Shown here: positions 1-7,423 of the stretch, in pieces
Position numbering within the stretch: the stretch's first letter is position 1
Layout of the letters: every line of letters starts with the position of its first letter
Assembly: GCA_035275805.1 (NCBI GenBank)
Contig: DATEMG010000311.1
Span: 1 to 17,218, forward strand
Direction: 5' to 3'
Origin: JAJVID01 sp035275805
Lineage (GTDB): Bacteria; Acidobacteriota; Blastocatellia; RBC074
DNA length: 17,218 bases
Notes under the pieces: model-generated
Told to the model about the DNA's origin: nothing
Seen by the model: the letters and a program-made list of their open reading frames with translations, nothing else
Databases searched by the model: none
Position numbers and translations under genes: made by a program

Positions 1-1
1 T

Positions 2-1474
2 AGCGGCTGTGACGTAAAGAAGTGGCCACAAATCCTGCCACTCGCCAAACGCTCTCAGAAGGAGCAGATCAGCGTCACTTTTTACGGGGAAGAGAAAGCG
101 CCGACCGCCGACGCTTCATTCAAGCGACTGCGAGCGAGTGAGGAACAGAAATGCCTGCTCAGCAACGTCAAACGCAATCTGAGCGAGATCGACACGAAGA
201 TGCTGAAGCTCCAGCGGTATCGAACAATAATCAACGGCCGGCGGATTTTGCAGTACGGTTACGTCTATCTCGGCAAAACCCCACAGGAGCCTTCATCGAT
301 CCGCAACATCTCGACCAATGCGCCAGATCGCGCATCGAAAATAAAGAAGGTGGTTTGGGAGGAGCTGAAGCATGAAGGCGAGACTTCGGCGATCAACGCC
401 TATGATTCGCAGTTGCTGACCTGGGGGCGCGGATTCGGCGCGCGCGCCGGATTGCTACCGGAAGTGATGGGGATACTCTTAAAAGACCGCGCAGTCGCCG
501 AAGCCTTCCTCCATTACGGCATTGATTTCATCGCGAGTGAGAAGGAGAAGGGATACCGCGTGGTAAACCTCAGGACCGGCGCGGTCGAGGCCGGCGTGGA
601 CGCGCTGCGTTTGATTCAAACCGACCCGCGACTGCTCGGAGTCTTCGTGAAGATTGCCGAAGACCCGCGCTACAGCCAGCAGGTCGCCGACGCGCAATGG
701 GAGGTCGTGTCTAAAAACGCCGGCGCGGTGCCGCCATACGCCACGAATTGGGATGACCGCTGGATCGCGCTCGTCTCGCACATCAGCCACTGGTGGCCCG
801 CCGCCGGGTGGCGCGGGAAAGAGAAGGTCGCGAGTTACGCCGGCGTCACGACGATCAAGGATCTGTTGATACGCTTCGGGCGCAAGGCCGCCTCTTCCAG
901 TCCTAGCGGCAATCCCAGCGGCGCTCTGGTCGTCGCCAACGCCGACACGATCACCAATTTCAAACGCTGGGGCGACGGCGTGGCATGGCAGGCGATATCG
1001 AAGGTCTCCGGTTACCCTATCCCTTTCACCGGCAAACAACTCGCCGACCCGAAGAATACTCAGTTCCGCGACCTGGTCTGCATCCTGGCGCCGGGAGGCG
1101 CCTCCTACTATTTCTTCGATTTTTTGCCGACGGTTAAGCCGCTGCCGCCGGGCGCAAAGGCCACATTCTTCCTGCGGCCTGGCGACCTGTTCGTGTTGGT
1201 CATGAAAGACCTTCCCATGACCGACCTGCTCAATAGTCTCGCCGGGCTCGAAGTCGAAGAGTTACAGGCCCGGCTGAACGAATACGACAGGCGCCCGAAT
1301 TATGTGGCGGCCTATGGCGTTCGCCCGCGAATAGCGATGAAGGCCGCCTTGCTGGCGATGCCCGAAACGCAGGCCACGCCGGAGCTGAAACGGAAACTGC
1401 TCGACGACCCCGATTATGGCGGTTTGAACGCCGGCGAGCAGGGCGATCTCAAAGTTTTTCTCGGTTTGCAATAA
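2..1474 (+). CDS. Partial uncharacterised protein, 5' end outside window
   Basis: The reading frame is open from base 2 to the TAA at 1472-1474, so the gene begins upstream of the window. The first in-window ATG (200) lies inside a continuous coding frame and is probably internal. I do not recognise the family with certainty. The visible N-terminal part is charged and helix-prone (around 'EEQKCLLSNVKRNLSEID'). Beyond it is a segment with 'AINAYDSQLLTWGRGFGA', followed by 'DAQWEVV' and a Trp-rich stretch ('WDDRWIALVSHISHWW'). These features resemble lysozyme- or chitosanase-like folds found in exported or phage-derived cell-wall proteins, but only weakly, and no catalytic residue can be assigned. 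The stop lies 15 bases before the M23 peptidase start, so the two are probably co-transcribed. That neighbour is the main reason to suspect a cell-wall role. Confidence 0.75.
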   Translation, partial: SGCDVKKWPQILPLAKRSQKEQISVTFYGEEKAPTADASFKRLRASEEQKCLLSNVKRNLSEIDTKMLKLQRYRTIINGRRILQYGYVYLGKTPQEPSSIRNISTNAPDRASKIKKVVWEELKHEGETSAINAYDSQLLTWGRGFGARAGLLPEVMGILLKDRAVAEAFLHYGIDFIASEKEKGYRVVNLRTGAVEAGVDALRLIQTDPRLLGVFVKIAEDPRYSQQVADAQWEVVSKNAGAVPPYATNWDDRWIALVSHISHWWPAAGWRGKEKVASYAGVTTIKDLLIRFGRKAASSSPSGNPSGALVVANADTITNFKRWGDGVAWQAISKVSGYPIPFTGKQLADPKNTQFRDLVCILAPGGASYYFFDFLPTVKPLPPGAKATFFLRPGDLFVLVMKDLPMTDLLNSLAGLEVEELQARLNEYDRRPNYVAAYGVRPRIAMKAALLAMPETQATPELKRKLLDDPDYGGLNAGEQGDLKVFLGLQ

Positions 1475-1488
1475 AGAAAGGATTACTA

Positions 1489-2550
1489 ATGAAATTTTCG
1501 AAAAGCATCACTGTCATTCTGACCGTCGCGTCGCTACTAGCCACGTGCTCGCGCGACAAGACGGCGCCGGCGGCGACACAGCAGGAGGCGGCAAAGTCAG
1601 CTGCGCTGGCGGCGGCCTCGCCGGCGAGAGCGGCTGAACCGCCCAAGCCTTCCGCGACGGGCGAGACTGCCGGCGTCACGGAAAAAGCGCCATCCGAGTT
1701 GGCGCTGGATTTGGCGCCGTCCGCGCCGGCGGGGTTTAAAGTCACAATCGGTCCGAAAGTCATCGAAAGAGGCTCGCCATGTCTGTTCACGGTCACGTCC
1801 GTGGAGGCTCTCTCATCGCTGAGCGGCGCGACGATGGGAAAGAAAGTTTTCTTCAACCCCGACCAGTCGCGTAAGACGTGGTACGGGCTGGCTGGCATCG
1901 CCCTGGAATCCAAGCTCGGCAGCCAGAGCATCACGTTGAAAGGAAGCGACGCGGGCGGGCGTCCCGTCACCTTCAGCGCCCAATTCGAAATCGAGGCCAG
2001 AAAGACAAACATCCGCGTGCCGCCAGAATTCACCGATCCCGACGACGAGGAGAGGGCTCGAATTGCGCGCGAAGCGCTGCTCAAACGCGATGCCTTCAGA
2101 ACGCTCTCCGAAAACGCCTTGTGGAACGGCTCGTTCTTGCGCCCGGTGGACGCTGGCATTCGATTGACCGCCGCTTTCGCCGGGACGAGAAGGTTCAATC
2201 GCGGTCCGGCGAAAACGCATCGAGGCGCCGACTTCGGCGCCCCGCAAGGAACCCCGATCAAAGCAATCAACAGCGGCCGGGTGGTTTTGGCCGAGAGCCT
2301 TTTCTACGACGGCAACATGGTCACGATAGATCACGGCCAGGGGCTGCTTTCGCTCTACCTCCATCTTTCGAAGATGAATGTGAAGGAAGGCGATACTGTC
2401 AGCGCGGGACAAACGATAGGAGCGAGCGGCAGCACCGGCAGGTCTTCGGGGCCACATCTGCACCTCCAGGTCAAATTGTCCGGAACCGACATTGACCCGC
2501 TGGATTTGATGGCGCTGAAGCTGCCGGCAAATTTGTCGAAGAGTAAATGA
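1489..2550 (+). CDS. Exported M23 family (LytM) metallopeptidase
   Basis: This is a 353-aa protein with a start preceded by an AAAGGA Shine-Dalgarno. Residues 1-20 form a signal peptide. 'LLATC' resembles a lipobox, but Thr at -1 is unusual, so lipoprotein status is uncertain. An Ala/Pro-rich linker (about 24-75) leads to a beta-rich domain (about 80-170), then a C-terminal LytM domain (about 225-345). The zinc-site residues are present: H244 and D248 in 'THRGADF', and H323-x-H325 in 'PHLHLQV'. H292 in 'LYLHLS' fits the additional conserved His. M23 enzymes cleave peptide cross-links in peptidoglycan, and an intact metal site predicts an active periplasmic endopeptidase rather than a degenerate EnvC/NlpD-like activator. 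It follows the partial gene by 15 bases. The downstream gene is separated by a long inverted repeat. Confidence 0.92.
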   Translation: MKFSKSITVILTVASLLATCSRDKTAPAATQQEAAKSAALAAASPARAAEPPKPSATGETAGVTEKAPSELALDLAPSAPAGFKVTIGPKVIERGSPCLFTVTSVEALSSLSGATMGKKVFFNPDQSRKTWYGLAGIALESKLGSQSITLKGSDAGGRPVTFSAQFEIEARKTNIRVPPEFTDPDDEERARIAREALLKRDAFRTLSENALWNGSFLRPVDAGIRLTAAFAGTRRFNRGPAKTHRGADFGAPQGTPIKAINSGRVVLAESLFYDGNMVTIDHGQGLLSLYLHLSKMNVKEGDTVSAGQTIGASGSTGRSSGPHLHLQVKLSGTDIDPLDLMALKLPANLSKSK

Positions 2551-2580
2551 ACTAAATAAAGAATGAAAATCGAGTCGCGA

Positions 2581-2693
2581 GGGTAGGGCAAACTGCCTGG
2601 GAGCGCAGGCATCCTTGCCTGCTTGCCTTGGTCAGTCGGTCATTGCCGTAACCCCGGCAGGCAAGGATGCCTGCGCTCCCAGGCGCCCTACCC
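2581..2693. repeat. Large inverted repeat, 'TAGGGCA' family
   Basis: The inner arms 2595-2622 and 2657-2684 are perfectly complementary over 28 bp. The outer arms GGGTAGGGC (2581-2589) and GCCCTACCC (2685-2693) are also perfect, with five unpaired bases (2590-2594) on the left only. The loop is 34 bases. It lies between the M23 and caspase-like genes and ends 17 bases before the latter's start. It shares the outer sequence TAGGGCAAACTG with the repeat at 6123-6202, so the two look like members of one dispersed family. It could also hinder read-through as RNA, but no T-run follows. Confidence 0.9.
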
Positions 2694-2709
2694 TTTTCTG
2701 AGAGGTTTT

Positions 2710-4065
2710 ATGGAATGGATCGAGAAAATGATAAGTCGAACGCTTGATTGCGCCAAAGCCGGCGCGCTGTTGTTGTTCTGTCTCTGCTCCGCCGGCGCGC
2801 AGACCGGCCCAAACCAAATCTCGCCCAAGGCGGCGCCGAAGAAATTCGCGCTGGTCATCGGAATTGACAAATACGAAATCGCCCCGTTGTTCGGCTGCGT
2901 TAAAGACGCGGAGATGTTTCGTGAGACGTTGGTCAATTACGGTGGCTTCCGGCGAGAGGATATCGATATGTTGGCCGACGAGGCGGCCAACTACAAAGCA
3001 ATCCTTAAGGCCCTGATCGAGCGGCGCGAGAAGGCGCAGCCGGGCGACCTATTCGTCTTCTACTTTTCAGGCCATGGCACGCTCTTTCCGGACGAACAAT
3101 CCGCCGACCTCGACGAGAAGGCCGAAATCGAACCGCCTGATCTGATACCGGGGAGGTATGACGGCGCAATCTGCCCGGTCGACGTCGATTCCGAGATCAA
3201 CAGCAGCGGCATGCCTTGGGAGAACCTGCTGCTCGACGACACGCTGGCCTGGCACTTTTCGCGCTTCGCGAGCAAAGGGTGTAGGGTCATCTTCATCTCA
3301 GACAGTTGTCATTCCGGCGCCCAGGCCAGAGACACATCCGGCGCTGAAATCATCTCGAAGAAACTTGACCTCACGAAAGCGCTCCGTAGTTTACGGAGCG
3401 ACGGCGACAACGGCGTACTCAAGTCGGAGCAGATCAAACAAAAGCTGGAGAAGATCCCGCGCCCCGCGATCTCGCGCGAGGTCGGGTCTTACAACTTGCG
3501 GGGCCAGTACCTACTATTCGCTTCATCGCGCGACATACAGGAGTCCGGGGCGACCAAACAGGGGAGCCTCTTCACCAACGCCCTTCTCGACGTCATGCGC
3601 AGGCGACCCAATGCGACCATCAAGGAGACTTACGAAGAGGTCGCGGCAAAGGTAAGCCGAGCCTCGATGGAAAAGGACAGGTTGCAGGAGCCGCGATTGG
3701 ACCGCCGCTTTTACAACGGCAGCCTGGATGTTCCTTTATTGAGCCTGCCGCAACCGCCTGATGAAACTCGGTACGCCTCATTGAAGGTCGCAGTCAAGGT
3801 GATCAATGAGAAAGGACAGGCGATAATGCAGGCCAGAGTCACACTCCTTCCGGCGCGCGGTAAGGTCGCGGCGGCGGCCGGTTCGTCGTCGGCCGCCGGC
3901 GTCTTCGAGACCAAGAGCCTGCTCAAGGCGGGAGACTACCGGCTGCGGGTCGAGCGCGCCGGCTATGTGAAGTTCGAGGATCAGGTCGAGATTATTGAAG
4001 GCGGACTGAAAGGCAAGGCTTCATTTACGGTCAGGTTGAAAAGTGTCATAAAAAGAACCGCGTAG
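2710..4065 (+). CDS. Secreted caspase-like (peptidase C14) protein
   Basis: This 451-aa protein starts at ATG 2710, chosen because GAGAGG sits 5 bases upstream. An upstream start at 2623 would run through the inverted repeat. The N-terminus (about 1-35) is a hydrophobic export signal ending near 'SAGAQT'. The caspase-like p20 fold follows: 'KFALVIGIDKYE', then the catalytic dyad His122 in 'YFSGHGT' and Cys200 in 'FISDSCHSG'. The 78-residue spacing between them is longer than in short p20 domains. Acidic residues in 'ICPVDVDSE' and 'DDTLAW' resemble the substrate-pocket region of bacterial meta/orthocaspases, which cut after Arg or Lys. Residues from about 355 form a beta-sandwich like carboxypeptidase-regulatory or PEGA domains. 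Secretion suggests action in the envelope or outside the cell. Its stop codon lies inside a partial copy of the GTAGTAACGAC palindrome. Confidence 0.9.
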   Translation: MEWIEKMISRTLDCAKAGALLLFCLCSAGAQTGPNQISPKAAPKKFALVIGIDKYEIAPLFGCVKDAEMFRETLVNYGGFRREDIDMLADEAANYKAILKALIERREKAQPGDLFVFYFSGHGTLFPDEQSADLDEKAEIEPPDLIPGRYDGAICPVDVDSEINSSGMPWENLLLDDTLAWHFSRFASKGCRVIFISDSCHSGAQARDTSGAEIISKKLDLTKALRSLRSDGDNGVLKSEQIKQKLEKIPRPAISREVGSYNLRGQYLLFASSRDIQESGATKQGSLFTNALLDVMRRRPNATIKETYEEVAAKVSRASMEKDRLQEPRLDRRFYNGSLDVPLLSLPQPPDETRYASLKVAVKVINEKGQAIMQARVTLLPARGKVAAAAGSSSAAGVFETKSLLKAGDYRLRVERAGYVKFEDQVEIIEGGLKGKASFTVRLKSVIKRTA

Positions 4066-4103
4066 TAACGACTATACCGATTTTCAATTTTAGAAAGACG
4101 ATT

Positions 4104-4174
4104 AGCCACAGAGAACACAGAGGGCACAGAGAGGATTTAACGATTTCTCTGTGTTCTCTGTGACCTCTGTGGCT
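4104..4174. repeat. Imperfect inverted repeat 'AGCCACAGAGAACACAGAG'
   Basis: The left arm begins AGCCACAGAG (4104-4113) and the right arm ends CTCTGTGGCT (4165-4174). The interior pairs imperfectly through iterated CACAGAG/CTCTGTG units. This Pu/Py-biased repeat type is familiar as dispersed intergenic filler in many environmental bacterial genomes. It separates the convergent caspase-like and ECF sigma genes and may act as a shared 3' structure. There is no T-run to make it a clear terminator. Confidence 0.8.
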
Positions 4175-4199
4175 ATTCATCCGTGTGAAAACTGCGGCG

Positions 4200-4763
4200 T
4201 TAAATGCTGCCGATGATTTCACGATAGAGCCACGCCCTCGCCAGGTTCCAATCCCGTTTGACCGTCGCGGGTGAGATCTTGAGGAATTTGGCGGTGTCTT
4301 CAATGGTCAGTCCGCCGAAATAGCGCAATTCGACGATTCGACCCTGTTGCGGATCGCGGGCGCTCAAAGTTTCAAGCGCGTGATCAAGCGCGATCATGTC
4401 CACATCGCGCGACTGCGCGATGTCGAGCGCCTCGGTAAGTTCGACTTTCCGCCAGCCGCCGCCGCGTTTGGCGGCTTGCCGCTGTCGAACGTGATCGACA
4501 AGGACGGTGCGGATCAAATGCGACGCCAGTCCGAAAAATTGCGCGCGACTCTCGAATTGAACGTCTCGCTGTCCCAACAGCCGCAGATAGACCTCGTGAA
4601 CGATCGCAGTAGGTTGGAGGCTGTTTTGCGCCCCACGGCGGCGCAAATAGCCGGCAGCCATACGGCGAAGCTCGTTGTAGACCAACGGCATGAGTTGATC
4701 GAGCGCCGCCTGGTCGCCTTCGCTCCAAGCCCGTAATAATTCTGATATGTCGAGCTGCGCCAA
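4200..4763 (-). CDS. ECF-type RNA polymerase sigma factor (TIGR02999-like)
   Basis: This 187-aa protein starts at TTG (complement of 4761-4763), chosen because GGAG lies 6 bases upstream and the product then begins 'MAQLDISELLRAWSEGD', as usual for this family. A longer ATG start at 4943 would pass through an inverted repeat and is unlikely. Sigma region 2 lies at about 20-100 ('LVYNELRRMAAGYLRRRG', 'LQPTAIVHEVYLRLL', 'HLIRTVLVDHVRQRQAAKRGG'). Region 4 lies at about 125-185 ('ELRYFGGLTIEDTAKFLKISPATVKRDW'), a helix-turn-helix for the -35 element. Related factors in Acidobacteriota and Planctomycetes often sit near Ser/Thr kinases or exported proteins. Here no anti-sigma gene is adjacent. The convergent neighbour is the caspase-like gene. 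Confidence 0.93.
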   Translation of the reverse strand: MAQLDISELLRAWSEGDQAALDQLMPLVYNELRRMAAGYLRRRGAQNSLQPTAIVHEVYLRLLGQRDVQFESRAQFFGLASHLIRTVLVDHVRQRQAAKRGGGWRKVELTEALDIAQSRDVDMIALDHALETLSARDPQQGRIVELRYFGGLTIEDTAKFLKISPATVKRDWNLARAWLYREIIGSI

Positions 4764-4841
4764 TTTATTCTCCGGGTTACGAAAATCTACTCTGGTTGCC
4801 AAGCGACCTAGAGCGACTTTGTCAGACCAGTGTACAGGTTC

Positions 4842-4916
4842 ATAGAACGCGGATGACATACATAGAGCGGACTGTCGCTGACCTTTTAGTTTTACCCGCG
4901 GTGATCCGCGTTCTAT
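4842..4916. repeat. Inverted repeat, 'GAACGCGGAT' family, copy 1
   Basis: The arms 4842-4854 (ATAGAACGCGGAT) and 4904-4916 are perfectly complementary over 13 bp around a 49-base spacer. The same arm core, GAACGCGGATGACA, recurs at 15787-15800. This copy lies 79-153 bases upstream of the ECF sigma start, so it may overlap or bound that promoter region. Confidence 0.85.
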
Positions 4917-5102
4917 TGTTACGCTATTCGCCGCGAACACCAATTGCTATCCAGTATACGCAGCGGCTGTCCCATCGGTCAGCCGCTTGCCTGCGAGCGT
5001 GGTACTGCGCCAATCTGTTATTGCCAGATAATAATTGATCAGGCGGATATTTTGGAACTGCCGCACGGCAGTCAAATCAACTCCGGCGCCTTGTCCGACA
5101 TC

Positions 5103-5151
5103 ATCCATTCCGTGACGCCAATCGCTTCCGCCTAAAGGCGAGACTAAGAAC
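5103..5151. repeat. Half-copy of the 'TTTAGGCGG' inverted repeat
   Basis: These 49 bases align without gaps to 13687-13735, the right half of the complete repeat, with 43 of 49 identities including CCTAAAGGCG. The left arm is missing, so this is a decayed remnant. It lies upstream of the CBS gene. Confidence 0.8.
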
Positions 5152-5238
5152 AAAGCAAGTGATATAGCAAACGCCATATTGATCATCCGCGCGTTCCGCC
5201 CACGCGCGCGGCGCCGTCGGCCCCGGCTTGCGTTCGCG

Positions 5239-5274
5239 TGCGTACCGACTTCCCAGGAAAAGAGGGGCTAGGAT
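5239..5274 (+). promoter_or_regulatory. Two-box element upstream of CBS gene (copy 1)
   Basis: Box 1 TGCGTACCGAC (5239-5249) and box 2 GGGGCTAGGAT (5264-5274) are separated by 14 bases. Both boxes and the exact spacing recur at 11371-11406 before the BON-domain gene. Counting TACCGAC as a -35 and CTAGGAT as a -10 gives an 18-base spacer, which fits a promoter read by an alternative sigma factor. An operator is also possible. The CBS start lies 76 bases downstream of box 2. Confidence 0.65.
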
Positions 5275-5350
5275 GAAGGTCTGTGGCGGTCTTATGCGTC
5301 AAGAATAGAGATGACGGAAGAATAGAAACAACCAGAGAAGGAGGATTGAA

Positions 5351-6016
5351 ATGGCGCGTTACTATGATGTGGATTATGAACCCGGCGTCGGAAGGAGCCG
5401 ATACGAGGGGGCGCGGGGATTCTTCCGACGCGCGGGAGATGAAGTGCGCTCGTGGCTCGGCCACGAGGAAGCCGAACGTAGGCGCGGCAGAGATGAATAC
5501 GAATACGAGCGACGCGGGCGGCAGGCAGATTACGGGCGTCCGGGATACACAATCGACGACATGCGCGCGGCTGACCTGATGTCGCGCAACGTGGTCACGG
5601 TTTACCCCGAAGACCGGGTCGGATACGCGGCCCGGCTGATGCGCGATTATGACTGCGGCGCGCTTCCGGTGCTCGACCAGGAAGGCCGCCTCATAGGGAT
5701 AGTGACGGACCGTGACATCTCGATGCGCCTCGTGGCCAACGAAGCGGACACGCACACCACCGTTGTGGCCGACTGTATGACCGACGGGGCTTTCGCATGC
5801 CACGCCGAGGATTCCGTCAAGGAATGCATGCGCCAGATGTCGCGCCATCGGATTCGGCGGCTGCCCATTACCAACGACTGGGGACAGGTGGTAGGCATCG
5901 TCAGTCAGGGCGATCTGGCGCGGCACGCCGGAAACTATCCGGGGCGAGGCGAGCGGCGCGCAATTGCCGACGTGGTTTGCGCGGTCTCCGAGCCGAAGCG
6001 CGCGGCGCGCCGTTGA
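5351..6016 (+). CDS. CBS-domain pair protein with N-terminal RGFF-RAGDE module
   Basis: This 221-aa protein has a strong GAAGGAGGA site 7 bases before ATG. Residues 1-20 are Tyr/Arg-rich, and residues 22-45 ('RGFFRRAGDEVRSW', then an acidic/basic 'EEAERRR' helix) are nearly the same as a segment of the BON protein at 11504. Two CBS motifs follow at about 72-130 ('DLMSRNVVTV', 'GIVTDRDI') and 135-196 ('ADCMTDGAFACHAEDSV', 'GIVSQGDL'). Paired CBS domains usually bind adenine nucleotides and sense energy state. There is no fused catalytic domain, so this is probably a stand-alone sensor or stress protein. No signal peptide is evident. The two-box element upstream predicts co-regulation with the BON gene. 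The tail is Arg-rich. Confidence 0.93.
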   Translation: MARYYDVDYEPGVGRSRYEGARGFFRRAGDEVRSWLGHEEAERRRGRDEYEYERRGRQADYGRPGYTIDDMRAADLMSRNVVTVYPEDRVGYAARLMRDYDCGALPVLDQEGRLIGIVTDRDISMRLVANEADTHTTVVADCMTDGAFACHAEDSVKECMRQMSRHRIRRLPITNDWGQVVGIVSQGDLARHAGNYPGRGERRAIADVVCAVSEPKRAARR

Positions 6017-6122
6017 GTGATTAACAATGCCTGAAATCAAAATCGGTTACAAACTGTGCGGCGAGGAGCAATCGCCGTAGGGGTTGATCGCCTGCGCGCG
6101 GCGCGCAGAAGAGGTCAGAAGT

Positions 6123-6202
6123 GTAGGGCAAACTGGCAGTTTGCCTCGACCCCTTCAATGTGGCCTATCGTGAAAACCAGGCAAACTGCCAGTTTGCCCT
6201 AC
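6123..6202. repeat. Perfect inverted repeat, 'TAGGGCA' family, copy 2
   Basis: The arms 6123-6146 and 6179-6202 are perfectly complementary over 24 bp with a 32-base loop. The outer sequence TAGGGCAAACTG matches that of the element at 2581-2693, while the inner arm differs. It lies between the CBS and SRPBCC genes, ending 19 bases before the latter's start and just upstream of its ribosome-binding site. Confidence 0.9.
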
Positions 6203-6221
6203 TCATTTCGGAGAAGAAAAA

Positions 6222-7166
6222 ATGGCGAAGACACAGATGATGCGGAACGCGGAGCCGGTAACAGGCCGAACCGAGGAGGAATTGCGCCCGAACGGCGCCA
6301 GGAGATTTAACGAAGAGAAAATCGCGCGCGGCTTGGGATGGTTCGGCATCGGACTCGGGTTGGCGGAGATCGTGGCGCCGAGAGGTTTGGCGAAACTGAT
6401 CGGCGTCCGAGGCGATTACAGCGGCTTACTTAGGATGATGGGAGCGCGCGAGATCACAAGCGGCATTGGCATCCTCACCGGGCGGCAGCCCAATGCAAAC
6501 TGGATGTGGTCGCGAGTCAGCGGTGGCGCCATTGACCTGGCGCTGCTAGGCGCAGCCTTCAGATTGAAAAGGTCGAAACGAAACAAACTCGCGATAGCGA
6601 CCGCCGCTGTGGCCGGGGTGACGGCTCTTGACGCGATCTGCTCTCAGCGGCTCAGCCGGCGCAACGGCGACAGCGAAATTCGCGTTTCGCAGTCCTTGAT
6701 GATCAACCGTTCGCCCGAAGAACTCTACCGCTTCTGGCGCGACTTTCAGAATCTGCCGCGTTTCATGAAACACATTGAATCGGCCCGGGAGACAGAAGGC
6801 GGACATTCGCATTGGGTGGCGAAAGCGCCCGCCGGGACTACGGTCGAATGGGACGCCAAGATTACCGAAGATCGCCCGAATGAGTTGATCGCATGGCGCT
6901 CGCTCGAAGGCTCGGACGTGGACCATGTCGGGTATGTGCGGTTCGAACGCGCGCCGAACGGGCGTGGCTCAATAGTCAAAGTGGAGATGCGGTACCGCCC
7001 GCCAGCCGGCGAGGTCGGCGCGACTGTGGCCAAGTTCTTGGGCAAAGCCCCTTGGCGCCAGATCAAGGACGACTTGCGCCGCTTCAAGCAGATAATGGAG
7101 GCCGGCGAGGTCATCACGACCGAAGGGCAGCCCGCCGAGCGCTCCAGCAGTTCGTCGTGGCGGTAG
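6222..7166 (+). CDS. Membrane-anchored SRPBCC (cyclase/dehydrase-like) protein
   Basis: This 314-aa protein starts at ATG with GGAGAAG 6 bases upstream. The N-terminal half holds hydrophobic helices at about 37-62 ('GLGWFGIGLGLAEIVAPRGL'), 78-86, 100-113 and 122-140, resembling DUF4267-type membrane segments. The C-terminal half (about 153-292) is an SRPBCC or polyketide-cyclase-like domain. It has 'INRSPEELYRFWRDFQNLPRFMKH' split across the window, then 'EWDAKITEDRPNELIAWRS' and 'VEMRYRPPAGEVG'. Such domains form a cavity for hydrophobic ligands; the ligand here is unknown. Homologues often sit among stress-related genes with CBS, BON and DUF2171 proteins, which fits this neighbourhood. The Ser-rich C-terminus appears disordered. 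Confidence 0.88.
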   Translation: MAKTQMMRNAEPVTGRTEEELRPNGARRFNEEKIARGLGWFGIGLGLAEIVAPRGLAKLIGVRGDYSGLLRMMGAREITSGIGILTGRQPNANWMWSRVSGGAIDLALLGAAFRLKRSKRNKLAIATAAVAGVTALDAICSQRLSRRNGDSEIRVSQSLMINRSPEELYRFWRDFQNLPRFMKHIESARETEGGHSHWVAKAPAGTTVEWDAKITEDRPNELIAWRSLEGSDVDHVGYVRFERAPNGRGSIVKVEMRYRPPAGEVGATVAKFLGKAPWRQIKDDLRRFKQIMEAGEVITTEGQPAERSSSSSWR

Positions 7167-7180
7167 GACCGGACCGAGTG

Positions 7181-7265
7181 AATTCGAGGATTGAGGATCG
7201 AGGATCGAGGATCGCATCATCGCACGTATAGCGATCCTCGATTATCAATCTTCAATCCTCGAATT
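7181..7265. repeat. Nested inverted repeat with GAGGATC direct repeats
   Basis: The outer arms AATTCGAGGATTGA (7181-7194) and its complement (7252-7265) are perfect. The inner arms CGAGGATCGC (7205-7214) and GCGATCCTCG (7231-7240) are also perfect. The left side contains GAGGATY units in tandem with 7-base periodicity. It lies between the SRPBCC and ROK kinase genes. Confidence 0.85.
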
Positions 7266-7423
7266 TCTTCGTGATTGATTTTATAAAGGATTCGATTAAT
7301 TACCGGGGGCGCTCCAGACGCTTCGCGATTTCAGTCACGGCCGTCGCTGTTTTTGATACGCCAGCTTGCGATGCGTGCGCTACTACTGTAAGCAATCCCG
7401 TACATTCAATTGAAAACCGATAT

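Larger units (their letters stand above)
4764..5350. other. Long intergenic region between divergent sigma and CBS genes
   Basis: No convincing gene was found in these 587 bases. The region holds the inverted repeat 4842-4916, a small hairpin (AGCGGCTG 4962-4969 with CAGCCGCT 4980-4987), a degraded half-copy of the TTTAGGCGG repeat (5103-5151) and the two-box upstream element of the CBS gene (5239-5274). Open frames here are built from repeat sequence and lack ribosome-binding sites. The promoter of the sigma gene should lie near its left end, but I could not define it. Confidence 0.6.

Noticed and set aside
2623..2709. Earlier start of the caspase-like gene
   Set aside because: It lies in the inverted repeat loop and right arm. 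ATG 2710 has its own GAGAGG and opens directly into a signal peptide.
4046..4303. Minus-strand frame with 'HRGHREHREI'
   Set aside because: This peptide pattern is the known translation artefact of the CACAGAG repeat.
4764..4943. N-terminal extension of the ECF sigma factor to ATG 4943
   Set aside because: The extension translates an inverted repeat. TTG at 4763 has GGAG at correct distance and gives the usual family length.
4947..5186. A minus-strand 79-codon frame beginning with a hydrophobic stretch
   Set aside because: The sequence crosses the decayed TTTAGGCGG half-repeat and has no ribosome-binding site, so the signal-peptide look is probably accidental.
5183..6040. A 285-codon open frame on the minus strand
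   Set aside because: It lies opposite the CBS gene, whose domains and ribosome-binding site are clear. The minus-strand product has no recognisable motif and is a product of high GC at third positions.
7181..7265. Short GAGGATC direct repeats as a CRISPR array
   Set aside because: The units are 7 bases and contiguous, with no spacers; it is a nested inverted repeat.
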